NCBI GenBank assembly: GCA_028023455.1
Contig: JAQFVV010000350.1
Coordinates: 622,001-686,000, forward strand
Length of the DNA stretch: 64,000 nt
Direction of reading: 5' to 3'
From: Epiperipatus broadwayi
Taxonomy: Eukaryota > Onychophora > Udeonychophora > Euonychophora > Peripatidae
Each line of letters begins with the position of its first letter. The stretch's first letter is position 1. Both the position numbers and the translations under genes were made by a program. The notes beneath the pieces are model-generated. The model was not told the DNA's origin and ran no database searches. It saw nothing but the letters and a program-made list of their open reading frames with translations. Positions 39,908-51,631 of the stretch are shown one piece after another.

Positions 39908-40338
39908 AACATGAACTCATCAGGTCATGATAAAATTTTGTAGTTCAAATTTTGTTCACCAGAGTGTTTCTTGTCGAATTATTTAAAAATTTGTTGTGAA
40001 ATTTCAAACAAACGGCAGCATAAAATTATATTATAAAAAATAACTAAAATAATTAATAACAAGTAATTATATTATAAAAAATATCTGATAAAAAATAATT
40101 ATTAAAATAATAACAAAATAAACGGCCTGGATATTACGCAGTCAACATTTTACTCATATTCCGTAATAAGTTCATTCATAATTACTGTCCATTTTCGCTT
40201 ATAATAGTGATTGCTTCGCGAATTTTATCTTTTGTATAAGTGAAAACTACAATGGATAGTAATTCGACAAGAAACACTTTGGTGAGAAAGATTTGAAACA
40301 AAAATTCGAATTTTGTCATGACCTAGTCAGTTCATGTT
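39908..40338. mobile_element. 431-bp foldback element with about 75-bp inverted arms
   Basis: The left arm (39,908-39,982: AACATGAACTCATCAGGTCA through GTTTCTTGTCGAATTA) pairs with the right arm (40,260-40,338: TAATTCGACAAGAAACAC through GACCTAGTCAGTTCATGTT). There is one longer internal mismatch region. The interior is A+T-rich and non-coding. This is a typical foldback or long-TIR MITE structure. No target duplication could be fixed. Confidence 0.75.
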
Positions 40339-42873
40339 ATACTGGAATAAAATATAGTACTGGAGTTTTAATACTAATAGGCTGACATTTTATATAGATT
40401 TTTAGTCTTGACATGTCTTGGACAACAGATAAATATATATTGTAATGGTACATATGGGCAAAAGGGATGTCTTTTAGGTTTAGGTGCCAATTTTCACTAG
40501 GATGGATTTATATGTTGAAGCTCTCTTAATATTCTATTTAAATTTTATTGAATGAAATTACTAACCATAAGATTTGTAAAACTCTTCGTAAACATTAATT
40601 GAAAATGAGGTTTTACAATATTGTATATTTAAAGTTAAAGGATATTTTTATTAACTTCAAATATAATTAAAATGAAAAATAATAAATGGTCTCTGAGTTT
40701 AAAATAATAATAATAATGTAACTGTAAATTGATGTAATGTGAGTGAACAGATAAAATAACTAATACAAACTTATAAAATGAAAATCATCCAATTTTATTT
40801 ACATCATTAATAAATAACAATAAGAAAAGACATTAATAGTTTAAATGGCTCTGATCAGATTACAACATTCAATTCATGAAGCTGTTATACATAATTTAAT
40901 AAATAAATGTTATTACATGAAACCTTTTATGAAATTCAAATAAAATCTTTGGGTAAGTGAAACAGACAAAAGGATATAATCCTAAGCATTTAAGTTACAT
41001 ATAATGATGGAATCCTTTTGTTTAATTTGTTGAAACATAAACAATATAATGTGTGATAACTATCTATATGTCCACACATTCATGCATTGTTCTATATGTG
41101 CACATAAATATATATAAAATAATGTTACTAAAATTGTTTTACTTGGCTAGCAAACCTATTATCTCCGAAAGCTCTAAAATAAATAAAAAAATATATACAT
41201 GCATAATAAAAAAATGAGTGAAATTTTATTATTGCTGGAAAAGTTTCTTTTTTTAAAAAGTCCTTGTATAAAAAGATCTTTATTTTAAATCCCATAATTA
41301 GTGAAGCTTAACATGTTTAATAGATGATTTGATTCCAGGGGGTGATTTCTTCATACTAAGTCAATTGTCTCTCTAGCTTGTAGGATGATATAATTTTTTA
41401 TTTTGGAAAATTTTCATTTGGTCTACCAAAGGTGTAAATAACTTCTCTCAAGGAATTCTGATATCTTTTTCATAAAATGACTTATTTTATAATGGAATGA
41501 ATTTCTTATCTCACCATTTCTTAAGAATAAATTTCACAAAATATAGCTTATTATTGAAATAACAATATATAAATAGGATTCTTCTGAGAAGATGATGAGG
41601 AAACTTCTAAGTGCATGTAAAATGGCAATCGTCAAACATGTGGACAGGAATTTTGAAAATCAAAGGCATTTGACCTTTTTCTACTTGGCTTTTAGCAAGG
41701 CCTCCTGTTATTTGAACACCAATGTGGATTTTTTAAAGGAAAACATCTGATGTTAACAGCTGCTGATTCAAGTGAAAAATCCATAATTTTTATTCTATAT
41801 TCTTTTTTCTATTTTTTCCCACCTTATAATTTCATTTAGCATTGTTTTAGGGATTCAAGAATAGATTATATACATTTTGGTATACTCATAGATACTTTTA
41901 AAATTAGTTTTCTTTAAGAATTTCTGGAGATTAATAAAAATATAAATCATTTAATCTTTATAAAAAACATATAACAAGCTTTTAGCAATTAAGTATTAAT
42001 TGATAATTTTAATTAAATGCATATACATAACTATCATAACTTGACTTGTTTTAATTAAAATCAAAATTATAGTAAGTTTTTCTTTTTAAAACATTTATTT
42101 ATAATTTGGGATGCTTTGAAAATAAATATTCCTGAAAAAAAAATTACAAATTATTTAATTAACACATATGTAATCAAAATAAAGATTATTAATAACAACT
42201 AAATGACTTCATGTAAAGCAAAATAGATAACAAATGTAAACATGTTTTTTTAATTTTAATGCATAGACTCACTAAGGAAAAAAAAATGTTTACTATACAT
42301 TTACTACAGCTTTAATCTATTTAATTTTCCTTTTGGTGAGTTTTTTAGCCCTATTTATTTCATAGGTTTATATTTTTTCTTTTTTTCCAAGTAAAATTTT
42401 TTATACCAGTTTGTTCTTTCTGAATAAATTTTAGAGGTAATCAACTACGATTTCACTTACATTTCACTAATTACCTTAATTCATAATATTAGCATGTGCA
42501 CAGAAGCTATTGAATTGTAGGATCCTTTCTTTGTAATTAAGATTTTTATTTTCTACTTTTGAATTTTTAAATTAATGAGAACTATTGAACCAAGCATCAT
42601 GCTGTTACATTTCATCTTTATTGGATATTTATAGTAACTATTTCTTATATGATGATGGTAAAACAGATTTGATCAACATGATTATCATTTAATTTATTTA
42701 ATGATATTGGTCCTTAATACATAACTATAGTTATGGGCCTTTGGTACTAATTTTTTAACTATATGACTTGCTATTTTCTTTTCTGATTTCATCCAGCCAA
42801 GGTATTTATAACCCGTTAATGAAATCATTAAAATGATAAGATTGTTTGCTTTTGCTTCCTATTTGCCACTGGT
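40339..42873. other. A+T-rich DNA, nothing recognised
   Basis: TGTAATGGTAC at 40,440 follows a short TA tract and resembles a repeat terminus (compare 32,708). The following ATATGGGCAAAAGGG is similar to sequence after the TA tract at 341. No frame or tandem repeat was found. Confidence 0.5.
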
Positions 42874-42897
42874 GTATATATATATATATATATATAT
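42874..42897. repeat. (TA)n microsatellite at the 5' side of the Penelope-like element
   Basis: About 12 TA units. A second short TA tract (44,811-44,826) lies at the other side of the element, so the element is bracketed by TA repeats. Confidence 0.9.
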
Positions 42898-42959
42898 TAA
42901 TTCTAATATTTTCACGGATAAAAGATGTCATATTATTATTACTATTTGCGGGATATTGT

Positions 42960-44590
42960 TTGCATTAAAAAATGACAAATCTATTACTATTCTTCCGGAA
43001 GATAAGGGTAATACTACAGTAATTTTAAATAAGGCTGATTATTTTAAAAAAATACATGATTTATTAAATGATAATATTTATAAAAAAATTTATAGAGATC
43101 CTATGACTTATCTCGAAAAGAAAACGAAAACAATTTATTCTACTGATCTAGATTTAGAAACAAAGATACAGCTTACTTCCAGGGAAAAATCTTATTTTTA
43201 TCCAAAATTATATGGTTTACCAAAAATTCACAAGCCAGATATTCCATTGAGACTGATTGTAAGTGCAGTTGGTTCACCTACACAGACACTAGCTCGTTTT
43301 TTTACTTCTTTTTTACAGCTGCATTTATCAACGATGTCATCATATGTTAAAGATGCTAATCATTTTCTTGAGCTTATCCGGGATATTAAATTGACTAAAC
43401 AGTGATTGATCTATGACTTTTATTTTGACTAAATTGACTAAGAATGATATTTTGGTAAGTTTTGACATTGTTTCACTTTTTACTAGTGTACCTGTAAATG
43501 AAGTGATTCAAGTTTTAAAAAAAATATTCAGTTGCCTAATTTTGCTGTGGTTTTGATTGAACATCGTTTATCGAATACATTTTTTGTTTTTGATGGGCAG
43601 ATGTATAAACAAACATCAGGTCTAGCTATGGGTTCACCAATTTCTCCAGCATTAGCTTCTATTTTTATGGAGGATTTGGAAAATAAAATTTTGACTTTAG
43701 CAGTTAAAAAAACATCTATATGGCTGAGGTATGTTGATGATACCTTTGTTATTTGGCCTCATGGCAAGCATGCTCTTGATGACTTTTTTAATTTTTTAAA
43801 CTCTTTTCACAACAATATTAAATTTACCATGGAAATAGAAAATAATAATCAATTACCTTTTTTAGATGTTTTGATTGAAAGAAAGGAAGATGGTTCTTTA
43901 TCCCATGGTATATATAAAAAACCAACACACACTGGGAGATATCTGCATTTTTCCTCTCATCACCATTCTGCACAACTATTTTCAGTAGCAAAGACATTAT
44001 TGGATAGAACAAAGAGACTTTCTGATGATAGCCATTTTCACCGGGACCTTTTTGCTACTAATAAAATGCTTTTTCATAACGGTTTTAACTACAACATTAT
44101 TAATAGGGCTTATACATATCAAAAGAAAAAAGATTTTGATACATCAAAAATTAACACAATTTTTCCATATATAAAAGGAGTAACTGATAGAATTGGTAAC
44201 ATTTTAAAAAATAATAATATTAACACAATTTACACTACTTATAAAAAAATTAGTGAAATATTTCCACTTCCTAAAGATACAATTGCTTTGGAGTTTCATG
44301 GTGTATATGAAATTCCATGTAGGGTCTTTCCACATACATATATAGGACAGACTAATCGTAGAATAAATATTAGAAAGGAAGAACACATTCTGGCAGTGAG
44401 AAAAATCCAATTCATCAATTATTTATTCTCATATAAAATTAACAAATCATGATATCAATTTTGAAAAAACAAATATTTTAGCAAAAATTGAACAATATGA
44501 CCAGAGATTGCTAAGAGAAGCTATAGAGATTTTTAAAAGGCCCAAGAGCATAAATGAAAGGTGTGAATTAAAGAAGATTAACAACATTTG
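42960..44590 (+). pseudogene. Penelope-like RT-endonuclease, frameshifted
   Basis: Four consecutive pieces in shifting frames. The first (42,960-43,405) has KNDKSITILPEDKGN and FYPKLYGLPKIHKP, the N-terminal RT core. The second (about 43,430-43,525) has LVSFDIVSLFTSVPV, RT motif A. The third (43,532-44,452) has SGLAMGSPISP, the catalytic RYVDDTFV (YVDD at 43,730-43,741), LPFLDVLI, YKKPTHTGRYLHFSS, and then the GIY-YIG endonuclease GVYEIPC..YIGQTNRR..EH. The fourth (about 44,446-44,590) completes the C-terminus with REAIEIFKRP and a stop. In this family the enzyme copies element RNA at a nick made by its endonuclease. The second cysteine usual after IPC is Phe here. Frameshifts near 43,410, 43,525 and 44,450 make the copy inactive. 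Confidence 0.92.
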
Positions 44591-44717
44591 AAAGAAGCTA
44601 TTGGAAGAGAAAATAAATTTTAAAACTTCTCAACCAATAGAATTTAAATATGAGGAAAAAGAAAATGATAAAAACGGTTTTAAATCTCACGTGCATTCTT
44701 ATGATTTGAGAAAGAGG

Positions 44718-44762
44718 ACGCTCTGAGGAAGGTACTTGATATTGTACTGAAACGTCAGCATT
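44718..44762 (+). ncRNA. Hammerhead-type ribozyme motif in the PLE 3' tail
   Basis: CTGAGGA (44,723-44,729) is followed by GGTAC (731-735), a TTGATATT loop, GTACT (744-748), GAAA (44,749-752) and CGTC (753-756). GCT before the core can pair with AGC after GTC as a short helix I. ACGT after GAA is self-complementary, a minimal helix III that in PLE ribozymes is thought to work as a dimer. One extra A lies between the core box and helix II. Hammerhead motifs in the terminal repeats of PLEs are established. Activity of this copy is uncertain. Confidence 0.65.
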
Positions 44763-45109
44763 TAGCTTTTTCACTACACGGAATATCCCGCAAATAGTAA
44801 TAATAATATGATATATATATATATATCACCTAACTTCCAAATACAATAATCATTATGGATTAACCATTCATAGTCATACTCATGTTTGTTTATTAGTTTG
44901 ACAATATTTCAAGAGTAAAATTTTTCTCTTACATTTAAATTATTATAGTTTAAATATTTTGTGTTTGGTTATTGTTAATTTTATTAACTTGCATCTCCAG
45001 ACAATTTACATTGCCTTTAGTTTTGGCATGACTAATCATCAAAATTGTCATCTTAATTCCAGTTTCACTGCTTATAATGGTGAATGATCTTTGTTCTTTT
45101 GACATGTTG

Positions 45110-45870
45110 AAGTATATGGCTATGGAAGAGTATTTAATTTGGTTCTACCATTAGTTGGTATTTCTCTAAACTTTATAACTCTACCTTTCAACTTTTTGAG
45201 TATTTCTAACAAATCATGCTTGTAATCATTTACCCAAATCTTTAATACAACTTGAGATTTCTTTGTATTCCTTCTCATTTTATCTAATTCATTATCTAGA
45301 TAAGATCCTGACTTTTCCAGATTAGCTGATAGTTTGGCAATTACAGCTTCAATTCCTTGCCTATTTTGCCCTAGGTCAACCTCTATAGATCATGGAATGC
45401 TTTCACAACTCTAATTTGCTACCCATTCCAACTCATGGTTACTATATATACCATGTTTTACTTTTTTAACTCAAGCATTGAGTTCACCTACTCATTCTTC
45501 TAAGATACCAACACACTTATTTCTAGTTTATATTATTGTTCTTAATTCTTCTATGTTGTCATTGATCATGGACGTCTCTTTAATTGTAATGCATGATGAT
45601 TATAAATTTCTATCCTGTTGATCTTTAACTCTTCTATGTTTTTCCTCAACTCTGCCACTATTATTTCATTATGTGGATGCATTATCTTTCAATCATTTGT
45701 TTTAACTCATCATTAGTAATTCTATTTTCCACTTCATAAAACTTGGTACTCAAATCATAGGCTCCCATCTTCCAAATTGATTTACAATTGTACCAGATGC
45801 CATTTGGATCCTTTCATATATTTCTATTAATTCTTTTCTTTTATTTGATTAGTAATTTGTAGGCAATCTA
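45110..45870 (-). pseudogene. Degraded coding remnant with coiled-coil character
   Basis: On the minus strand, frame fragments read as a helical, Lys/Glu/Leu-rich protein, for example VDLGQNRQGIEAVIAKLSAN near 45,320-45,380 and KKSQVVLKIWVNDYKHDLLE further on, with WVNDYKHDLLEILKKLKGR ending near 45,190. Earlier fragments (about 45,640-45,860) include KELIEIYERIQMASGT. Several stops and frameshifts separate them. It may be the first open reading frame of a LINE or a gag-like protein, but no diagnostic motif was seen. It is head-to-head with the RTE remnant that begins at 45,890. Confidence 0.4.
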
Positions 45871-45889
45871 TCTTAATATATATTTTGTA

Positions 45890-46640
45890 AAAACTGTGAT
45901 TGCTTTTGCAAATAATTCTTCAAGATTGTAAGAAATGTTACAAGAACTATCAAATAAAAGGAAACAAGTTGGACTAAAGATAAAAAAGATTCAAATAATG
46001 TTTAATGGTTTTTTTTACAAAAGATGAAAATATTCATAATACTGAAGAAAGTTAATAACTTCAAAAATGTTGATCAGATTATTAACACAAATGGAAACAC
46101 AATGCATCAAAATAATCACAGAATTATATTTAGATGTTATGCTTTTGATAAATATAACTTAATATTGTAAGAAATATGAGTATTTATTTCTAAAAAACTT
46201 TTGTTAATAGATGTAGTTTATCTTTTCTTTCACATGGATCTGAATCTTAGACCCTTAATAGAAAAGAAACACAAAGATTATAGAACACACAACAAAATAT
46301 GAAGAGATATATGTTGAAAGTAACAAGAAGGGATTAAAAATGAATATATAGATGAAAAACAAACAGGTATAACTGACACCATTGAAAGAATTAAAAGGAT
46401 GAAATGATACTGGATTAAAGAGATGATAGGAGATAAACAGTTAATGTCTTAAACTGAATTTTAAAAAGATGTAAAAGATCTAGAAAGAGACTAATGATGA
46501 AATTGATGGATAAGATAAAACAATTTTTGGAGAAGAAAACTGTGGAATAGATAAATTGGATTAAACTTGGAGAGATCTTTATTCTGCAATAGAGAGGTAA
46601 TGGTTAAAAGTTTATGATATTCTAGTTAATGCAAAATAAA
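45890..46640 (+). pseudogene. RTE-clade LINE remnant 1, C-terminal RT part
   Basis: Fragments align in order with the better-preserved copy at 51,632-52,925. LQEMLQELSNKRKQVGLKIK corresponds to LQKMLQELSYESRKVGLQIN. IQIMFNGFF corresponds to GMFNGF. A VNNFKNVDQIINTNGNTM-like stretch and TDTIERIKRMK near 46,380 also correspond. Stops are frequent and no frame exceeds about 60 codons, so decay is advanced. The catalytic FADD part is missing (5' truncation). Confidence 0.7.
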
Positions 46641-48109
46641 AGTGATAAACAAGAAAAAAAGATCTACTGATGGAATTGCTCTGAGTATGCATGAATTTCA
46701 AGCACGTGAAGTGATAAAACTGAACTGTTATCCATAGATTTTGAGCTTTAAAAACCTCCATTTTATTTCTACGTTAGACTACGGAAAACAATAAAAAATT
46801 GTGTAATGTAATTTTAAAAAATGTTTTTAGAGTTTTGTAAAATAATACAACAATGATATTTATCATTATTTAACCTAAATTTTAGATACGCATTATACAT
46901 ATCGTTGACACATTATAATGTCAAAAATATAAATATATACCCAAGGAAAATAATAAAGGTACATGCAAACATAATTAAAGATAATTCCAATTTTATTATT
47001 TAAATCAAAGTCCTTACAGTTGCAGACAAATTTATATATAAATCAAAATTAATGAACGTAAATGTATTTATTCTCGCGCGATTAAAAGTATTTCCTTTAT
47101 TAATAGCCACGCATTTTCTCATTGTTGAAAAGCTTGGTAATGGATATCTCGTTCGTTTTATTATTAATACATTTCGAAAAGAATAAATGAAAAAAAAAAT
47201 GAAAAAAAAAATTGTAAAACTTAACAAATGCATTAATAATTAATCAGCGATTTTTCAAAAACAACAAAAAAAAAAAAATGCTGCGGCAGAATAAATTGGA
47301 GGTAAGAAATTTATGAAAAATTATAAAGTATAATCTCAAGTGATTGTCATATATAGTACTTATGAAAGTACTACTAACTTAACTAAAATAACTCTGATTT
47401 AATAAGATATTGCATTGTAGTACTTATAAATTTACGTATGTTAAAATCTATTAACCGGTGTATAAATTAGTAGCACTTTTCGTTAATCTCAATATAACTG
47501 ACTTCCAGGATAAAATATTAAATTCCGGAAATCGCTAACAGCTAACTAGTTTTACTTTCGCCTTTAAACAAATGTAAAATATCTTAAAAACAATATACAT
47601 AATATCTATTACTTTTATATTTATGCAATGGTCTTAAGTTTGATTTAGAGTTACTTTTAAAATTAATTTATTTGATCTGGTTTAGATTTTTTTTCCATTC
47701 CAAGAAAACGGGATACTATAAATAAGTATTTTAAAACGTTTTTCAACTCTTCTTAGTCTTCTAAAACTCTCTGTAAAGAAAAGAAAAGCAATGTCTCAGC
47801 AGTATAATTTGTATATTTAAGCATGACTGTATATTACATTTATATGGCCGATTTATCATTATCATTTGAAAACATTATTTATTGCATGATGTTCTCTCCG
47901 AATTTAATCCAATAGTATCCGTTTTCTATATCATTCCAAAAAAGCTTCCTTATCCTTTTATTTTAACAATTTTTAAATCTATCTCGCAGTTGGTTCTTCT
48001 TTTTTTTTTTTTTTAGGAATACAACTTAAGAACATCTGCCGCTTATCTATTATCATTTTTTCTGGCAACATATATAACTCAGATTCATTTCAGCCTCTTA
48101 CATCTTTCT
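46641..48109. other. A+T-rich DNA, nothing recognised
   Basis: The frame at 47,000-47,233 on the minus strand is Phe/Ile-rich and looks accidental. Homopolymer A and T runs occur near 47,190, 47,265 and 48,000. Confidence 0.5.
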
Positions 48110-48870
48110 ATGATAATACATTTTTGTTCTTTTATCCATAGAATTATGATAATGATACTTGTTTGTTTACTTGTATATTTACTTTCAATTTAACATTATC
48201 TTAATTATACATGTCTTTATACTCCATTATATGATTGGAAGTCTTTATTGCCTTCAATTAAGTATTGACATCTCAGATCCATAAATAAGTGTAGCTAAAT
48301 TTATTTATTGAAAACACTCATTTTCAATACATAAGTTTATTTTTATTTCTATTAATTTGTTTGTACTAAAATCACTCCATTCAAGTTTAATTCTATTCTT
48401 AATTTGTTTACTAAGTTTTCATTGGTATTAATAATTTGGCAGCATGTTCTTTTCTTTCACTATATCTCTGCTATTTTAGTAATTAATAGATATTAGATTA
48501 TAATGCTTATTAAACTTCTATCTATTGTTGTCTTATTCAATATTACCAGACTATTTCTATTTTATGGTTTTCATCAGAAAAAGAGCATGCTACCTAAACA
48601 ACAATGTTATAAGCTAAAGTCAAGTTATAGAGTCATGTGATATTTATTTATAATTTGACTATGATTTTAATAGTTATTAACTTATCAACATTTTTTTTCT
48701 TTAAAAACCATTGAACATTAAGTTTTTTTAAACATTTATTTTTAAAATTGTACTGCCTTGCTTTTATCTCATAGGTTTTGTAACTATTCTTGAAGCTCCA
48801 ACGTATTACTTTAAAGAAACAAACATGTCATCTATAAAACATAGAAGTTTGACATGTAATTACATTTATA
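48110..48870 (-). pseudogene. RTE-clade LINE remnant 2, interrupted
   Basis: The nucleotide sequence parallels the minus-strand RTE copy near 51,990-52,480. Shared blocks include TCTTTTATCCATA, TCTGATCCATAA, AAATCACTCCATTCAAGTTTAATTC (against AAAGCACTCCAACCAAGTTTAATTC) and TTAACATTTAT. About 200 bp of unrelated sequence interrupts it near 48,490-48,700. No frame remains. It is older than the copy at 51.6 kb. Confidence 0.6.
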
Positions 48871-50206
48871 AAGAATGAAAAAAAAACCTTCAGAAAATGA
48901 GGAAGTTATTATCATGATCTTAAAAGAGAAAGGATTAAAAGTAGAGTAATTGTTGGAAAAGAGATATGACAAATAATCTAACTGATGAAAATATAATGGG
49001 AGATCCAAATTGTTCTCTGGTATGCACACTTGTAGTATATGCTCCAGATAGATACATCTTTCTAGGACTCTTCTGTATCAATCTGCCACACATCATCACC
49101 ATGTGAAATCATAGTGCCATAAAGGGCATTTTTTTGTAAAATATATTTTGCATATTTGTTAATTTTTGTAATGACTGAAAAGTTGGAACAATATGAAATT
49201 CTGTTTTCTTTTAGGAAAAATGGCCAAAGAAACAGTTGTAATGCATTAAATAGCTTACTGTTAAGTTTCTCTTGGAAAAACACAAGTATACAAATGGTTT
49301 ACTACAAATGTCAAATTCACCACATCCCACAAAGGCCTGGAGAGTGAAATCCAATGTTAAGACAATGCTGAAATTTTTTGAATGCAAACAGTTTTCTTAA
49401 TTCAGAATTTGTTCACAAGGATCAGGCATTTTAAAACCTATAAGTTCTGAAATTAAATGAAATGACCCATTTTGTGGCAAAGTGAGGAGTCCATGCTTTA
49501 TCATAACAGTGTGCTAGCATACAAAACCATAAGCATGAAACAATTTTTAAATTCTGCATAAACCAACTTATCCACCAGTAGTAATTATTTGATGTTGGTT
49601 CAGGCAACTTTTTCTTCTTTCAAATGAAAAAATCAATTTTCTTTTTTTTTGTGGACATAGAAGTGGAGAAAAAAAATGATGGAGACATTAAACAGCATCA
49701 CTTTGCGAGTGCTTTTGGACTATTTCAAAAAATGAAAACTATGTTTAGATTAGTGCATTTTGAAAAGAATATGCAACACCTAAAAATAAATACACAATTT
49801 TTTATTACAAAATTTTTATTTTTGGATTTCTCGTCATATACCAAATGATTAAAAAAATGTAACAAACACAATTTTCAGAATTATCAATATTATATTAATT
49901 CTATACAAAATCATTACAATTCATCTAGTGTTCTATTATTCAAACCAATCAAAAACAAATTTGATTTTAAGCTGGTTATGACAGAGGAAATGACATTTAT
50001 GTATTAAAATAAATTATAGAAAGGCCCAATGATATTGTATTATCATCAATATTATAACATTGTTCTTCCATTTTTTATTTTTAATAAATTCCCATATCAT
50101 TTATGCTTGTAATATTTAAACTTCAATAATAAATCAACTTTTCAAATTAATTAATTCTCTTTTGAAAATTAGCTATAAAAAACACTTCTAATTGATTAGT
50201 ATTGGC

Positions 50207-50207
<1 letters not shown>
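48871..50207. other. A+T-rich DNA with short unrecognised frames
   Basis: Frames of 60-75 codons occur at 49,062-49,283 (minus), 49,156-49,347 and 49,624-49,848 (plus). Base composition at about 49,020-49,500 is slightly less A+T-rich than usual here. None of the translations resembles a family I know, and they overlap on opposite strands. They may be decayed transposon sequence or chance. Confidence 0.4.
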
Positions 50208-50262
<55 letters not shown>

Positions 50263-50272
50263 ATATATATAT

Positions 50273-50308
<36 letters not shown>

Positions 50309-50309
50309 G
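50208..50309. repeat. (TA)n microsatellite, interrupted
   Basis: About 100 bp of TA units with single interruptions (C near 50,262 and an extra A near 50,286). Confidence 0.95.
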
Positions 50310-51631
50310 ATATAAAGAAAAGAATAAGTGGGGATAATTTCATGGAATAGCTAAAGAAATAAATGTTAATTAGTGCTTATGCTGGATAACTATTAATTAT
50401 TATTGACAACTTCCAAGTTAAATAAATTATTCCTTCTAGTAGCAACCAATAGCTTTTTTTTATATCTTGATTGTATTTAGAAGTAAAATTTTTATTTCTA
50501 ACCCAAGATTTTGTATAGATTTAAACTCAGGTATTTTTATAAGTATGAGGTCTCAGAAAAATAACATCATCTCTGGCATACTGTAAACATCAATATATCT
50601 GACAACTATATTTTTAGGGTAGATGTATCAATATTATAAAATGCTAGATACATGATTTTTCTCTTTATATTAATAAAAAATATCTGAGTTTAAATTTATA
50701 AAAAATCTCGGATTATAAATAAAAAGAGGCACTTCATTTTGTGATTAAATACTGTACATTTAGTTACAAGAGAAAAGATTTCTGTCTAATAACACCATTG
50801 CTAACATGATATTCTAATTATTGCATAAAAATATCTCCACTTATTTTTTTTGTTTACATTAAAATATTTAATATATATATGTGAGAGTATTACTTTTTGA
50901 AATCAGATTACTTCTTAATTGATAGACAATAAATAATCTTTAAATATAAAAAGTAATTTGTAAATAATTGATAAGTTTTGACAAAGAGTATTTCCTGATG
51001 CATTGTAAGATATCTTGTCAAAGACTAGGTTCTGCTTCTGGAGCAAATTTTTCGTTTGTGCTCTTTTTTAATTTTCATTTTTTTTCTTTTACTTGATTAA
51101 ATTCAATCCTTCAGGTTTTATCAGGTTTAATAATCATGATATTCATATGCCATTAGTCATTTCTTTTATAGTGAAACAAACATTGTGTTCTTATGAAATC
51201 ATCTTTCCACTTTTTGATTACATACAATTGCATTTAAGCACTTAATACTTTCTTTTATTTTTTATATGGGGTTAAATATAAATATGTAAAGTAATAAAGC
51301 TCTTAGTAAGTATATAAACAATGATGGTAGGTTTATCAAACTGGAATGTTATAATTGTCATCTTACACAAAAAAGTATAACAATAAAGAATCACTTGGAA
51401 CAAAATTTGGATGCTAGTCTCACTGCAAATAACTGGATATTTAGAAAAAGTTATTAAAATTTTTTTGTTCACACAAATATAAAAGAATCTAGCAAAAGTG
51501 GTTTGATCTGTCTTAAAAAATTGGACATGTTTCAATATTTACTGAAATGCTTTATAATAATTGATAATTAATAGTAATAGGGAAGAATAGGAGTTAATGG
51601 AAATAATAAAGGCAAATATTTCAATACTTAA
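50310..51631. other. A+T-rich DNA, nothing recognised
   Basis: The minus-strand frame 51,272-51,535 is hydrophobic and low in complexity, and is not supported as a gene. Confidence 0.5.

Larger units (their letters stand above)
42929..44810 (+). mobile_element. 5'-truncated Penelope-like retroelement (PLE)
   Basis: About 1.88 kb. It carries a PLE-type reverse transcriptase and GIY-YIG endonuclease, a non-coding 3' tail with a hammerhead-type motif, and a perfect 29-bp inverted repeat joining its two ends (42,929-42,957 with 44,782-44,810). PLEs commonly carry partial terminal repeats and inverted, truncated 5' copies, which this fits. The N-terminal part of the protein before the RT core is missing. 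The element is dead through frameshifts. TA tracts lie on both sides. Confidence 0.88.

Noticed and set aside
49020-49850. Suspected transposase remnant
   Set aside because: Frames overlap on both strands and no catalytic motif of hAT, mariner or other families could be found.
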